Made by a program: the position numbers and the translations under genes. This document shows positions 18,329 through 27,334 of a stretch of DNA of 64,000 bases, piece by piece (position 1 is the stretch's first letter; every line of letters starts with the position of its first letter). This DNA is from Akkermansia muciniphila. GTDB taxonomy: Bacteria; Verrucomicrobiota; Verrucomicrobiia; Verrucomicrobiales; Akkermansiaceae. Below the pieces are notes generated by a model. The model saw nothing but the letters and a program-made list of their open reading frames with translations, made no database searches and was not told where the DNA came from. The stretch covers positions 2,480,001 to 2,544,000 of the forward strand of contig NZ_CP114598.1 of assembly GCF_030848305.1 (NCBI RefSeq), given 5' to 3'.

Positions 18329-19500
18329 ACATTCTCTTTTTGCTTGGAAAATTCCCTTCCGTGGGCGGCGTGGAAACCGTCACCGCCATTTTGGCGAATG
18401 AATTTTCCGCCCGGGGCCATGCGGTGCACGTGGTTTCCTTTGAACAGGTGACGGAAACGCCCACCCCCGCGCTGGACGACCGGGTCACCCTGCACCGGCT
18501 GAGTTACCCCGTCTCCAGCCGGGCCAACCGGGACGCCCTGCGGGACATCCTGGCCTCCAGTCACATTGACGTCATCATCAACCAGTGGTGCCTGCCCTTC
18601 CACGTCACCAGGCTGTGCCGGAAAGCCATGAAAGGCCTGCCCTGCCGCCTGCTGGCCGTCCACCACAACGCCCCGGACTGCAACGCCCGGCTGGAAGGCC
18701 TCCGGATGCGCATCGCCCGGACGGGAAACCCGGTCAACAGGGCGTTCCTGCGCCTTCTGCTGAAAGGCTGCTCCATGGCTACCGGTGCCAGCCTGCGTTA
18801 CGTTTACGCCCACAGCGACCGTTACATCCTCCTTTCTGACAGTTTCCACCAGGCCTTCCGGAACATCACCGGACTGAAGGATACCGGAAAACTTCTGACG
18901 ATTCCCAACCCCATTACCGTGGAAAATCCGGAATTCCGCTATGATCCGGCCCTCAAGAAAAAGGAGGTTCTCTTTGTCGGACGGCTGGAACCCAACCAGA
19001 AACGGGTCTCCCGCGTGCTGGAAACATGGGCGCTGCTGGAACCCCGCTTCCCGGACTGGACTCTCCGCCTGGTGGGAGACGGCCCGGAAAAACGCTCCCT
19101 TCAGGAATTCTGCACGGAACACCGCCTGAAGCACGTCTCCTTTGAAGGCTTCCAAAATCCGGCTCCGTATTACGAACAGGCTTCCCTCCTTCTTCTGGCC
19201 TCCGAATATGAAGGGCTGCCTCTCGCTATGGTGGAAGCCATGTCTTTCGGAGTTTCCCCCATCGTTTACGGAAGCTTTTCCGCCGCCTATGACCTGGTGG
19301 ACCACGGCAAGGACGGCTGCATCCTGCCCGCAGCCGGAGGGTTCCAGGCGCGCCGGATGGCGGAAATGGCCGCAGGGCTGATGCAGGAACCGGCCGCCCT
19401 GCACGCCATGGCGCGGAAAACCGTAGCCAAAAGCCGGAAATTCACGCGGGAGCACATCATCCCCCAGTGGGAAGAAGTCTTCCGCCCACACGCCTCCTGA
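18325..19500 (+). CDS. Glycosyltransferase family 4
   Basis: The start is the ATG at 18325, which overlaps the previous stop; the open frame extends further upstream only because it shadows the preceding gene. The 391-residue product begins MNILFLLGKFPSVGGVETVT and carries VLFVGRLEPNQKRVSRVLETW, LVGDGPEKRSLQEF and EGLPLAMVEAMSFGVSPIVYG. Its donor domain is close to those encoded at 9643 and 10797. Confidence 0.88.
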   Translation: MNILFLLGKFPSVGGVETVTAILANEFSARGHAVHVVSFEQVTETPTPALDDRVTLHRLSYPVSSRANRDALRDILASSHIDVIINQWCLPFHVTRLCRKAMKGLPCRLLAVHHNAPDCNARLEGLRMRIARTGNPVNRAFLRLLLKGCSMATGASLRYVYAHSDRYILLSDSFHQAFRNITGLKDTGKLLTIPNPITVENPEFRYDPALKKKEVLFVGRLEPNQKRVSRVLETWALLEPRFPDWTLRLVGDGPEKRSLQEFCTEHRLKHVSFEGFQNPAPYYEQASLLLLASEYEGLPLAMVEAMSFGVSPIVYGSFSAAYDLVDHGKDGCILPAAGGFQARRMAEMAAGLMQEPAALHAMARKTVAKSRKFTREHIIPQWEEVFRPHAS

Positions 19501-19527
19501 ACCCGCTTTCCCTCCCCCTCTCTCTAC

Positions 19528-21102
19528 ATGGAACAGACCCGGAACAAAACGGACATCGCATTCACCGTCAGCGGCAGGCTCGCCGTATCCTGCGCCGTGG
19601 CCTACATGGCGCTCCCGACCATCCTTTTCCTGCTGGGATGGGTCAGGCCCCTGTTCTCCGTTCCGGCCGCTGCGGCCGTAGCCGCGGCAGCCGTCCTGCT
19701 GAGCGCAACAATCCCGGCCCCCACGCTTCATTTCACCAGGCGCCAGATGGCCATTTACCTCTGCGTCCTCGCCCTTTCCCTTCTGTGGCTTCTGGCGGGC
19801 GGAATGACGGGAATCACTTCCCAGCACGCGGACTTCGTGGTCCGCAACCCCATTTATGAAACGCTCATCCGCTGCGACTGGCCGCTGGTGGACGCGGGCG
19901 GGCGGCCCTTCATCTACTACCTCGCCTTTTGGCTTCCCCCGGCCCTGGCGTGCAAATGCCTCTCCTGTTCGGACATCTTCATCATCAACTACGTCCTGAC
20001 CGCCTGGACGGGGTTGGGCCTGGCGCTGACCCTCACGGTCCTCTGGAGCAAATTCCGTACGGCCACCCTGCTTTTCCTGCTCCTGCTCATCTTCCAGGGC
20101 CCGCTGGACGGCATCGTCAGGTGGGGGCTTCATTTATTCCATTTGCAAGGGCCGCTGGCCCACGAACTTTACCTGACGGTACTGGCGTTCTTCGGGGGCG
20201 TGCCCCCCACCATGCAGCTTCACTACACCTTCCATCACACCACGCTGCTGTGGCTGTTCCTGTCCATGGCGGTCGCCTGGGACATTCCGCCCAAATACCA
20301 GCTCTTCCTGGCCGCCCTGTGCCTGCTCGCCTCTCCCATCGGCTCGCTGGGCCTTCTGGTCTTCATCGCCGTCCGCACGCTGATCCTCCGCACGCCCGTC
20401 AGGCAATACTTCTCCTCCTGGACGGTGCTGGCGGGCGCCGCGCTGGTGCTGCTGGCCGGCATCTATTTCACGAGCAGCAACGGAAACAACCGCATCCGCC
20501 TGACGTGGCAGGACTCCCCCTTTGACCTGCTCCAGTACGGCAACTGGAAATTCTGGGCCGCCATGGCCGGCTCCTGGCTGCTGACGGTCGGCGTTCCGGC
20601 GGCGCTCCTGTTCCGCCGCTTCAAAAAAGACGCCCTGTTCTGGTCAGCCCTGGCCATTCTCACCCTTACCTACTTCATTTACATAGGTTCCGTGGGCGGC
20701 TACAATGAATTCTGTTACAAAGCCTCCAGCGTCAGCTTCTTCTGCCTGGCTCTCATCTTCACCCGCATCTTCTCGGAACGGATGGGGCCGCCCCGGTGGC
20801 GCCGGCTGTGCGTCTGTTACCTGATCCTGGCCGCGCTCCCCAGCCTTTCCGTCTTTGCCAAGGCCGCCCCCACGCTCGCCTTCTCGGAACCCGCGCGGCT
20901 TGCCAACATGCAGCGGGAATGGAAGGGGCACCTCCACCACCCGGAACATCCCTGGAACCGCCCGCTTTGGGGAACCGGAGAAGGACGCGCCTTCAGGAAC
21001 ATCTATTTCCAAAAGGCGGGCCAGTCCGCGGACGGCCCGCTGGCCCCCTTTTCCACCGGAATAAGGACGGATGCGGAACCCGCCGCCGCCCCGCGTCCAT
21101 AA
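19528..21102 (+). CDS. Polytopic membrane protein of the polysaccharide locus, unknown function
   Basis: The 524-residue product has about 11-12 hydrophobic helices, for example ALPTILFLLGWVRPLF, MAIYLCVLALSLLWLLAGG and FWAAMAGSWLLTVGVPAALLF. I see no DxD-type or Wzy_C motif that I can place with confidence. Loops contain aromatic and charged residues (LTWQDSPFDLLQYGNW, GGYNEFCYKASSVSF), as in GT-C or polymerase-like proteins. It may be a second polymerase, a GT-C enzyme or a transporter. It is in the operon, 27 bases after the upstream GT4. Confidence 0.72.
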   Translation: MEQTRNKTDIAFTVSGRLAVSCAVAYMALPTILFLLGWVRPLFSVPAAAAVAAAAVLLSATIPAPTLHFTRRQMAIYLCVLALSLLWLLAGGMTGITSQHADFVVRNPIYETLIRCDWPLVDAGGRPFIYYLAFWLPPALACKCLSCSDIFIINYVLTAWTGLGLALTLTVLWSKFRTATLLFLLLLIFQGPLDGIVRWGLHLFHLQGPLAHELYLTVLAFFGGVPPTMQLHYTFHHTTLLWLFLSMAVAWDIPPKYQLFLAALCLLASPIGSLGLLVFIAVRTLILRTPVRQYFSSWTVLAGAALVLLAGIYFTSSNGNNRIRLTWQDSPFDLLQYGNWKFWAAMAGSWLLTVGVPAALLFRRFKKDALFWSALAILTLTYFIYIGSVGGYNEFCYKASSVSFFCLALIFTRIFSERMGPPRWRRLCVCYLILAALPSLSVFAKAAPTLAFSEPARLANMQREWKGHLHHPEHPWNRPLWGTGEGRAFRNIYFQKAGQSADGPLAPFSTGIRTDAEPAAAPRP

Positions 21103-21130
21103 CCCCCTTCCACCTCCGCACCCTTTCGCC

Positions 21131-21670
21131 ATGGACCTTTCCCGTTACCAGGAACATTACTCCCTCAGCTACCGCCTCAAACGGTACGGCTGGTATATTG
21201 TCAACAGGACCCTCTTCCGGATCATGGTCACCAACGCCATGAAAGTTCCCCGGAACCTTCTGTTGCGCCTGTTCGGGGCGCGCATACCGCTCGCCTCCCT
21301 CGTTTACCCCAGCAGTAAAATCTGGGCTCCTTGGAACCTCTCCGTGGGGGAATACGCCTGCATCGGCCCCGATACGGAAATTTACAACAAGGCCCCCATC
21401 ACCATCGGGAACCACGCCGTCATCTCCCAGGGGGCCTTCCTCTGCACGGCCTCCCATGACATCTCGGACCCCGCCCACTCCCTCATTTCCGCCCCCATTA
21501 CCGTGGAAGACCAGGCATGGGTGGCGGCGCAGGCCTTTGTGGGCATGGGGGTGACGGTTGGCAGGGGAGCCGTGGTAGGAGCCCGCAGCGCCGTATTCAG
21601 GGACGTGGCTCCCTGGACGGTTGTAGGCGGGAACCCGGCCCAATTCATCAAACAACGCACGATCCGCTGA
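21131..21670 (+). CDS. WcaF-like left-handed beta-helix acetyltransferase
   Basis: The ATG at 21131 gives a 179-residue protein that fits the WcaF/colanic acid acetyltransferase size; the upstream 20 residues are proline-rich and overlap the previous gene. Hexapeptide-repeat positions are visible (VGEYACIGPDTEIYNKAPITIGNHAVISQGAFLCTASHD, broken here by family loops), with the catalytic-type histidine in TASHDISD and a C-terminal GNPAQFIKQR. It probably O-acetylates a repeat-unit sugar using acetyl-CoA in the cytoplasm. Confidence 0.88.
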   Translation: MDLSRYQEHYSLSYRLKRYGWYIVNRTLFRIMVTNAMKVPRNLLLRLFGARIPLASLVYPSSKIWAPWNLSVGEYACIGPDTEIYNKAPITIGNHAVISQGAFLCTASHDISDPAHSLISAPITVEDQAWVAAQAFVGMGVTVGRGAVVGARSAVFRDVAPWTVVGGNPAQFIKQRTIR

Positions 21671-21673
21671 ACC

Positions 21674-22522
21674 ATGCTTAACCTCGCCGTCATCATCCTC
21701 GCCAGAAATGAGGAGCTCCATATCCGCCGCTGTCTGGAAAACATTCTTCCCATCGCCAGGGAAATCTTTGTCATTGACTGTTTTTCCACGGACAACACCG
21801 CCGCCATCTGCCGGGAATACCCCCGGGTGCAGGTCATCCAGCATGAATGGCCCGGCCTGTACGCCCTGCAATTCAACTGGGCTCTGGACAACTGCCCCAT
21901 CACCGCAGAATGGGTCCTGAGACTGGACGCGGACGAATGGTTCATGCCGGAAGCCCTGGAAGAACTGAAAGAAAAACTGCCCTCCCTCCCCCCGGACGTC
22001 ACCGGAATCATCCACAAGCGTAGGCATATTTTCCTGGGCCGTTGGATGAAGCACGGCGTTTACCCGGTCAAGCTGCTGCGCCTGTTCCGCTACGGCGCGG
22101 CCAGGTGCGAACAGCGCCATATGGACGAACACATGGAACTCAGCCGGGGCCGCTCCGTCGAATTCGAATACGACTTCGTGGACGAAAACCTGAATGACCT
22201 GGGATGGTGGGCGCACAAGCACGTGGACTATTCCGCCCGGGAAGCGGCGGATATTGAAGACATCCTCTCCTCCTCCGCGGCGGCCTCCGGCATCAGCGGG
22301 CAGGCGGCCAGAAAGCGGGCCATGAAGGAACGCTACGCCCGCCAGCCGCTTTTCTGGCGTTCCTTCGCCTACTTCTGCTACCGTTATTTCCTGAAACTGG
22401 GTTTTCTGGACGGCAGGGAAGGATTTTTGTGGCATTTCATGCAGGGATGGTGGTACAGGACCCTCGTGGATGCCCGGCAATTCGAAAAACAGAAACAAGA
22501 CGCCGCCAAAACGGCACGCTGA
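21674..22522 (+). CDS. Glycosyltransferase family 2, WaaE/KdtX-like
   Basis: The 282-residue GT-A enzyme shows LAVIILARNEELHIRRCLEN, FVIDCFSTDNT and the DxD-like RLDADEWF. The region GRWMKHGVYPVKLLRLFR, followed by CEQRHMDEHMEL, is typical of the LPS beta-1,4-glucosyltransferase (WaaE) subgroup. It starts four bases after the acetyltransferase stop. A direct role in repeat-unit assembly is likely; the sugar is uncertain. Confidence 0.85.
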   Translation: MLNLAVIILARNEELHIRRCLENILPIAREIFVIDCFSTDNTAAICREYPRVQVIQHEWPGLYALQFNWALDNCPITAEWVLRLDADEWFMPEALEELKEKLPSLPPDVTGIIHKRRHIFLGRWMKHGVYPVKLLRLFRYGAARCEQRHMDEHMELSRGRSVEFEYDFVDENLNDLGWWAHKHVDYSAREAADIEDILSSSAAASGISGQAARKRAMKERYARQPLFWRSFAYFCYRYFLKLGFLDGREGFLWHFMQGWWYRTLVDARQFEKQKQDAAKTAR

Positions 22523-22547
22523 TTCCATTCCGCCCCGCTTTCTCTCC

Positions 22548-23552
22548 ATGTCCCCCCTTTTTTCCATCATCATCCCCGTTTACCGTTCCGGCCCCTTCCT
22601 CAGAGACTGCCTGGACTCCATCAGGAACCAGACCCTGACGGACTGGGAATGCATCTGCATCAATGACGGTTCCCCGGACGAGAGCGGAGCCATTCTGGAC
22701 GAATATGCCCGGAAGGATTCCCGTTTCACCGCCATCCACCAGGACAACCGGGGCGTAAGCGCCGCGCGCAACGCGGGGCTCTCCGTGGCGAAGGGAAGCT
22801 GGACCGCCTTTGTGGACGGGGACGATACCGTAGAGCCGGACATGCTGGACTGCCTGCATGAGGCGGCTCTGCGCACGCCGGAAGCCTCCCTCCTCTGCTA
22901 CGGAATCAGCAAAGACTTCCATACGGGGCTCCGGCTCATCCGCACGGAAACCACCCTCCCAAGCCGGGACCAGCACATCCCCGCGGAGGAAACGGGGGCC
23001 TTCCTGCGCTACCTGCTGACCAGCCTGGACATGGAATCCTCCTGCAACAAACTGTTCCGCACGGAACTCCTGAAAAAAAACGGCATCCGCTTCAATACCT
23101 CCGCCGTCGTATTTGAAGACTTCCAGTTTGTCCTGGACTATCTTTCCGCCTGCTCCCCGGACATCAGCCTGGTCAAAAAAGCCTTCTACCACTACCGCGC
23201 GCAGGAAAAGGAAAACGGAGCGGCCAAGCGCAGCCGCTTCAACCTCGTCCGGGACATAGACACGCTCACGGCCAAATTCCTGGCCTGGATCAGCACCCTT
23301 TCCCTCCCGCAGGAAGACATCCCCGTCGTCAAAGGCTACATCCTGCAAAAAATCAGCGTGATTTTCCATGCCCTCCAGCGGCAGCCCTATGCCGCGCGCA
23401 GGGAAGTATTCCGGGACTTCCTTTCCAGCGGCCTGGCCGCCCGCAAGGCGGAGCTTCCCCTGTGCGGCCGCTACTACCACCTCGTCTGCCGCCTGCTGGC
23501 GGCGCGCAGATACCGACTGGCCCACCTTCTGCTGAAGACAAGGAACATTTAA
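22548..23552 (+). CDS. Glycosyltransferase family 2
   Basis: The ATG at 22548 is chosen because the GT2 fold starts immediately (MSPLFSIIIPVYRSGPFLRD); the longer frame overlaps the previous gene. The 334-residue protein carries CINDGSPDESGAILDEYARK, NRGVSAARNAGL and the metal-binding FVDGDDTVEPD. The next gene encodes a close paralogue with almost the same first 100 residues, so these two arose by tandem duplication. Confidence 0.88.
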   Translation: MSPLFSIIIPVYRSGPFLRDCLDSIRNQTLTDWECICINDGSPDESGAILDEYARKDSRFTAIHQDNRGVSAARNAGLSVAKGSWTAFVDGDDTVEPDMLDCLHEAALRTPEASLLCYGISKDFHTGLRLIRTETTLPSRDQHIPAEETGAFLRYLLTSLDMESSCNKLFRTELLKKNGIRFNTSAVVFEDFQFVLDYLSACSPDISLVKKAFYHYRAQEKENGAAKRSRFNLVRDIDTLTAKFLAWISTLSLPQEDIPVVKGYILQKISVIFHALQRQPYAARREVFRDFLSSGLAARKAELPLCGRYYHLVCRLLAARRYRLAHLLLKTRNI

Positions 23553-23606
23553 CCCTCTGAGCCTCCCCATCCAAACGGCATCGCCCATACACAGCCTTTC
23601 AACAAT

Positions 23607-24635
23607 ATGACCCAGCCTCTCGTCAGCATCGTCATTCCGGTGTTCAATGTGGAACGCCATCTGCGCCAATGCCTGGATTCCGTTCTCCGCCAAACCCTGA
23701 AAGAATGGGAATGTATTTGCATAGATGACGGTTCCCCGGACGGCAGCGGAGCCATTCTGGACGAATACGGAAACAAAGACGCGCGTTTCAAAATCATCCA
23801 CCAGCGGAACAGGGGCGTTTCCGCCGCACGCAATCTGGGCATCAAACTGGCCGCCGCCCCTTATTTGACATTCATTGACTCGGACGACTGGGTTGAGGAC
23901 GACGCGCTGGAAAGCCTCCTTTCCGCCATGAAGGAATCCTGCGCCGATATGGTGATGTGTTCCATCTGCATCCATCAGGAAAATCATCAGGAGGTTTCCA
24001 TGGAAACACCTTACCCCCCTTCCGAAAACATGCGGGACGAATACGCGGTAACTGAAAAATCCTTCTCCGGAGCGGCTCTGGTAGATGTCTCCATCTGGGC
24101 GAAACTTTTCAGCGTGGAAACGATCCGCGCCCATCAAATCCACTTTGCGCCAGAACTCAAGGTATCCGAAGATATGGAATTTTCCACCCGGATGCTCTGT
24201 CACAGCCGCCGCGTCTCCATCATCCGGAAACCCCTGTACCATTACCGTGCCGGCCACGAGAGCAGCATTATGAACAACATTGTCCGCGGAAGAATGAAAA
24301 CGTCGGATTTCATCAATTCCATCAATGCCATCTACCGCCTCTACCAGTGCGTCCCCTCCGGCCTGGAACGCGGGGAATGCAGGGAACGCATTACAGGCAC
24401 GCTGAGAAGGGCTCTTTCCGGAAAAAACTTTTACCGGCAAATCATCCGGCAACTTGACCACAAGGATCAGGCCGCCATCGCGGCCTCAACCTCCTTCCCT
24501 TACATGAATTATCTGAAGGAGGGGAAAAAGCTTGCTTCTCTCCAGATGATTCTGCGGCACCTCAGAATGCAGTTCGGCCTCGGAACCCGTTTTCAGACTC
24601 TCTCAAACGCCGTTAGAAACTTTTTTAAAAGCTGA
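23607..24635 (+). CDS. Glycosyltransferase family 2 (paralogue of the preceding gene)
   Basis: The 342-residue product matches its neighbour closely in the catalytic domain (IVIPVFNVERHLRQCLDS, CIDDGSPDGSGAILDEYGNK, NRGVSAARNLGI, FIDSDDWVEDDA) but has a different C-terminal half. That difference suggests a different acceptor or donor. It lies between its paralogue and the pyruvyl transferase gene. Confidence 0.88.
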   Translation: MTQPLVSIVIPVFNVERHLRQCLDSVLRQTLKEWECICIDDGSPDGSGAILDEYGNKDARFKIIHQRNRGVSAARNLGIKLAAAPYLTFIDSDDWVEDDALESLLSAMKESCADMVMCSICIHQENHQEVSMETPYPPSENMRDEYAVTEKSFSGAALVDVSIWAKLFSVETIRAHQIHFAPELKVSEDMEFSTRMLCHSRRVSIIRKPLYHYRAGHESSIMNNIVRGRMKTSDFINSINAIYRLYQCVPSGLERGECRERITGTLRRALSGKNFYRQIIRQLDHKDQAAIAASTSFPYMNYLKEGKKLASLQMILRHLRMQFGLGTRFQTLSNAVRNFFKS

Positions 24636-24641
24636 CGCCCA

Positions 24642-25802
24642 ATGAAGATAGGCATTATCACCATCCATTATTCGTTTATCACCCGCAACTACGGCTCCCT
24701 GATGCAGTTATATGCCATGCAGCAGGTGTTGGAAGGAATGTCCGTTCAATCCGCCCTGATCAAGCAGCTCCCCAAACCGCTACCCGTCCCCCCCCCTCCC
24801 ACAACTCGGCAAAAACTGGACTATTACTGCCGGCATCCCTGGAATTTGCTTGCCCGCTGCGCCCGTTCCCTGAAACCGGAACGGAAAGCCCCGCAGACTG
24901 CCCCTTCATTTGAATCCTTTATTGAACAGGAGATACACTCCCTGTCCCCCATTTTCCTCCCCGGAGAACTCAACGCGCAAGAACTGGATTTTGACGCATA
25001 CCTGGCGGGAAGCGACCAGATATGGACATCCTGCGAACCGGAAAAACTTCTGGATTTCGCCCCTGCCGGCAAACGCATGGCCTATGCCGCAAGCGCAGCA
25101 TGGGGGCAACAGTCCCCGGAATGGCATGCCCTGGCCCAGAGGGAATTCCCTAAATTCTCCGCCATTTCCGTACGGGAAAAACACGGGGTGGAAATATGCC
25201 GGAAAGCCGGCGCAGAAAAAGTTGAAGTTGTTTTGGATCCCACACTGCTCCTGGACCGCAGGGAATACTGCCGGCTGACGGAAGGGAGGCCGCCGTACTT
25301 TTCCGAACCGTGCGTCCTGGGATATTTTCTCAACATTGACCAGCTTTCCCGGCTTCCCTGGAAGCAGGTGAAAGAAGTCGGGAAAAAAATGCGCGCCACG
25401 CTCCGCATCATTCCTCTTCAGGGAGCGGAATGCTGCATCCCGGAAAAATATTCCATCTCCCCGGATCCTTATGAATTCCTGCAGGCCTTCCAGGAAGCCC
25501 TCTGCATCATCACCAATTCCTTCCATGGCACAGTATTCGCGCTTATCATGCGCAAGCCCTTTATAACCATTCTTCAAAAAGGAGAAACAGCCGTCCAGAA
25601 CACGCGTATTTTCTCCCTGCTGGAATCCCTGGGCCTGGAAGACAGGATTTACCATCCGGAAAAAGGCTCCCTGGCCGAACAACTGGACCGTCCCATTAAC
25701 TGGACGGCCGTCGAACGGAACTGGGAGGCTCTGCGCATTCATTCCATGGAGTTTCTGAAAAACGCCATTCAACAATGCACCTCCGCTACCCGCCATGGCT
25801 GA
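24642..25802 (+). CDS. Polysaccharide pyruvyl transferase family protein
   Basis: The product (386 residues) would add a ketal-linked pyruvate from phosphoenolpyruvate to a sugar, giving the polymer negative charge. Family motifs are TIHYSFITRNYGSLMQLYAM, AYLAGSDQIWTS, ISVREKHGVEICRKAG, DPTLLLDR and ITNSFHGTVFALIM. Codons 49-53 run through a C9 tract (24788-24796) that could slip. The gene overlaps the flippase gene by eight bases and, as often seen, is near an F420H2-dehydrogenase-beta-family gene. Confidence 0.87.
   Translation: MKIGIITIHYSFITRNYGSLMQLYAMQQVLEGMSVQSALIKQLPKPLPVPPPPTTRQKLDYYCRHPWNLLARCARSLKPERKAPQTAPSFESFIEQEIHSLSPIFLPGELNAQELDFDAYLAGSDQIWTSCEPEKLLDFAPAGKRMAYAASAAWGQQSPEWHALAQREFPKFSAISVREKHGVEICRKAGAEKVEVVLDPTLLLDRREYCRLTEGRPPYFSEPCVLGYFLNIDQLSRLPWKQVKEVGKKMRATLRIIPLQGAECCIPEKYSISPDPYEFLQAFQEALCIITNSFHGTVFALIMRKPFITILQKGETAVQNTRIFSLLESLGLEDRIYHPEKGSLAEQLDRPINWTAVERNWEALRIHSMEFLKNAIQQCTSATRHG
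24788..24796 (+). repeat. C9 homopolymer inside pyruvyl transferase gene
   Basis: Nine consecutive cytosines encode part of a PVPPPP stretch early in the gene. In the given sequence the frame is intact. A one-base slip would truncate the protein after about 50 residues, so this is a secondary candidate for phase variation. Confidence 0.6.
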
Positions 25803-27318
25803 AGAAAACAGCAACAAACGCATTGCCCGCAACACCATACTGCTTTACACCCGTTCGTTGATCAATCTGGTCATCGGGCTGTACACGTCGCGCCTTACCC
25901 TGGACGCGCTGGGAATAGCGGATTACGGGATTTACAACGTCGTCGGCAGTCTGGTGGCGCTCTTCGGGCTGTTCAACGGCAGTCTGAACACGGCGATCAG
26001 CCGGTTCATCACCTATGAACTGGGAAGGAACAACAACCAAAGGCTGAACAAGGTTTTTTCCTCCTCCCTGAGCATCCTCTTCATTTTTGCCCTGGTGATA
26101 TTCATCCTGGGGGAAACCGTGGGGCTGTGGGCAATTAATTGCCGCATGGTTTTTCCCGCGGACCGAATGAATGCCGTCAACTGGGTCTATCAGATTTCCC
26201 TGATGACATTCCTGGTAAGCCTGCTCAACGTGGCGTACACCGCTACGCTGGCTGCGCATGAAAATTTCCGGGTGCTGGCGACAGTAGAAATCCTGCTGAC
26301 AGGGGTCAAAGTAATATGCGTCATCCTGCTGTATTACGTTCCCATGGACAGGCTGATTTACTTCGCCGGGTACAGCTTCCTGCTCACCCTGGCTTCGAGC
26401 GGCTTTTACGTCTTCTATTGCATGCGGCATTACCCCATCTGCCGCTACCGGGCCATCCTGGACAAGCCATTCCTCAAGGAAATGGGAGCATTTTATTCAT
26501 GGAACCTCTTCGGCTCCATCGCCTGGCTGCTGAAAGGTTCCGGCATCAACGTGGTCATCAACCTCTTTTTCGGCGTACTCATCAACGCCGCGCAGGCCGT
26601 GGCGTCCCAGGTATCCGCCGGGGTCACGGCCCTGATGGGAAGTTTTTCCAGCGCCATGCAGCCGCAAATCACGAAAAGCTACGCGGCGGGAGACTACGAA
26701 CACATGTGGAAACTTGTCTTCAACGGAACGCGCTACAGCTTCTTTCTGCTGGCCGTCTTCATTCTCCCCCTGTGCTTCAACATTGATTTCATCCTCTCTC
26801 TCTGGCTCAAGGAAATTCCCGAGTACACCAACATCTTCGTTATCCTTTTCCTGGCCAATGTGCTGGCGGAAAGCTACTCCACCTATTTGATCACCGTTCT
26901 CCTGGCTACCGGGAAAATCGCCTTTTACCAGGCCAGCGTGGGGACAATTCTCCTGTTAAATGTCCCGTTAAGCTATCTGGCCTTCCAATGGGGATATCCG
27001 CCCGTTTCTTTCCTTGTAGTATCCATTGTTCTGACGTTCGCTGCGTCTGCCCTGAGACTTTTCCTGCTAAAGAAAAGATTTTCCTTCTCCATTACTCTCT
27101 TTCTCCGTTCCGTCTTTCTCAAAACGCTTCTTACTATTCTCCTGGTCAGCGCGTTGAATTTCATGTTGCTGAATCTTCGCTCACTCCTTCCATATGGGAA
27201 TATCCTCGTGCTTCTCTTCTCCTGCCTTATTTCCATGGGAGGCATTTACATCCTAGGCCTCAACCCGGAAGAACGCCGCATTGTCATCGTGCAGGCAAAA
27301 AAATACCTTCACCGTTAA
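25795..27318 (+). CDS. Wzx-like polysaccharide flippase (MOP superfamily)
   Basis: The 507-residue product has 12-14 hydrophobic helices and begins with the family-like RIARNTILLYTRSLINLVIGLYTSRLTLDALG, with DYGIYNVVGSLVALFG next. Such proteins move undecaprenyl-linked repeat units across the inner membrane. The central RYSFFLLAVFILPLCFN and a C-terminal helix pair are consistent with the MOP fold. It is the only clear flippase in the locus and pairs with the polymerase candidate at 14184. Confidence 0.88.
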   Translation: MAEENSNKRIARNTILLYTRSLINLVIGLYTSRLTLDALGIADYGIYNVVGSLVALFGLFNGSLNTAISRFITYELGRNNNQRLNKVFSSSLSILFIFALVIFILGETVGLWAINCRMVFPADRMNAVNWVYQISLMTFLVSLLNVAYTATLAAHENFRVLATVEILLTGVKVICVILLYYVPMDRLIYFAGYSFLLTLASSGFYVFYCMRHYPICRYRAILDKPFLKEMGAFYSWNLFGSIAWLLKGSGINVVINLFFGVLINAAQAVASQVSAGVTALMGSFSSAMQPQITKSYAAGDYEHMWKLVFNGTRYSFFLLAVFILPLCFNIDFILSLWLKEIPEYTNIFVILFLANVLAESYSTYLITVLLATGKIAFYQASVGTILLLNVPLSYLAFQWGYPPVSFLVVSIVLTFAASALRLFLLKKRFSFSITLFLRSVFLKTLLTILLVSALNFMLLNLRSLLPYGNILVLLFSCLISMGGIYILGLNPEERRIVIVQAKKYLHR

Positions 27319-27334
27319 CTCTTCATTCACGAAC

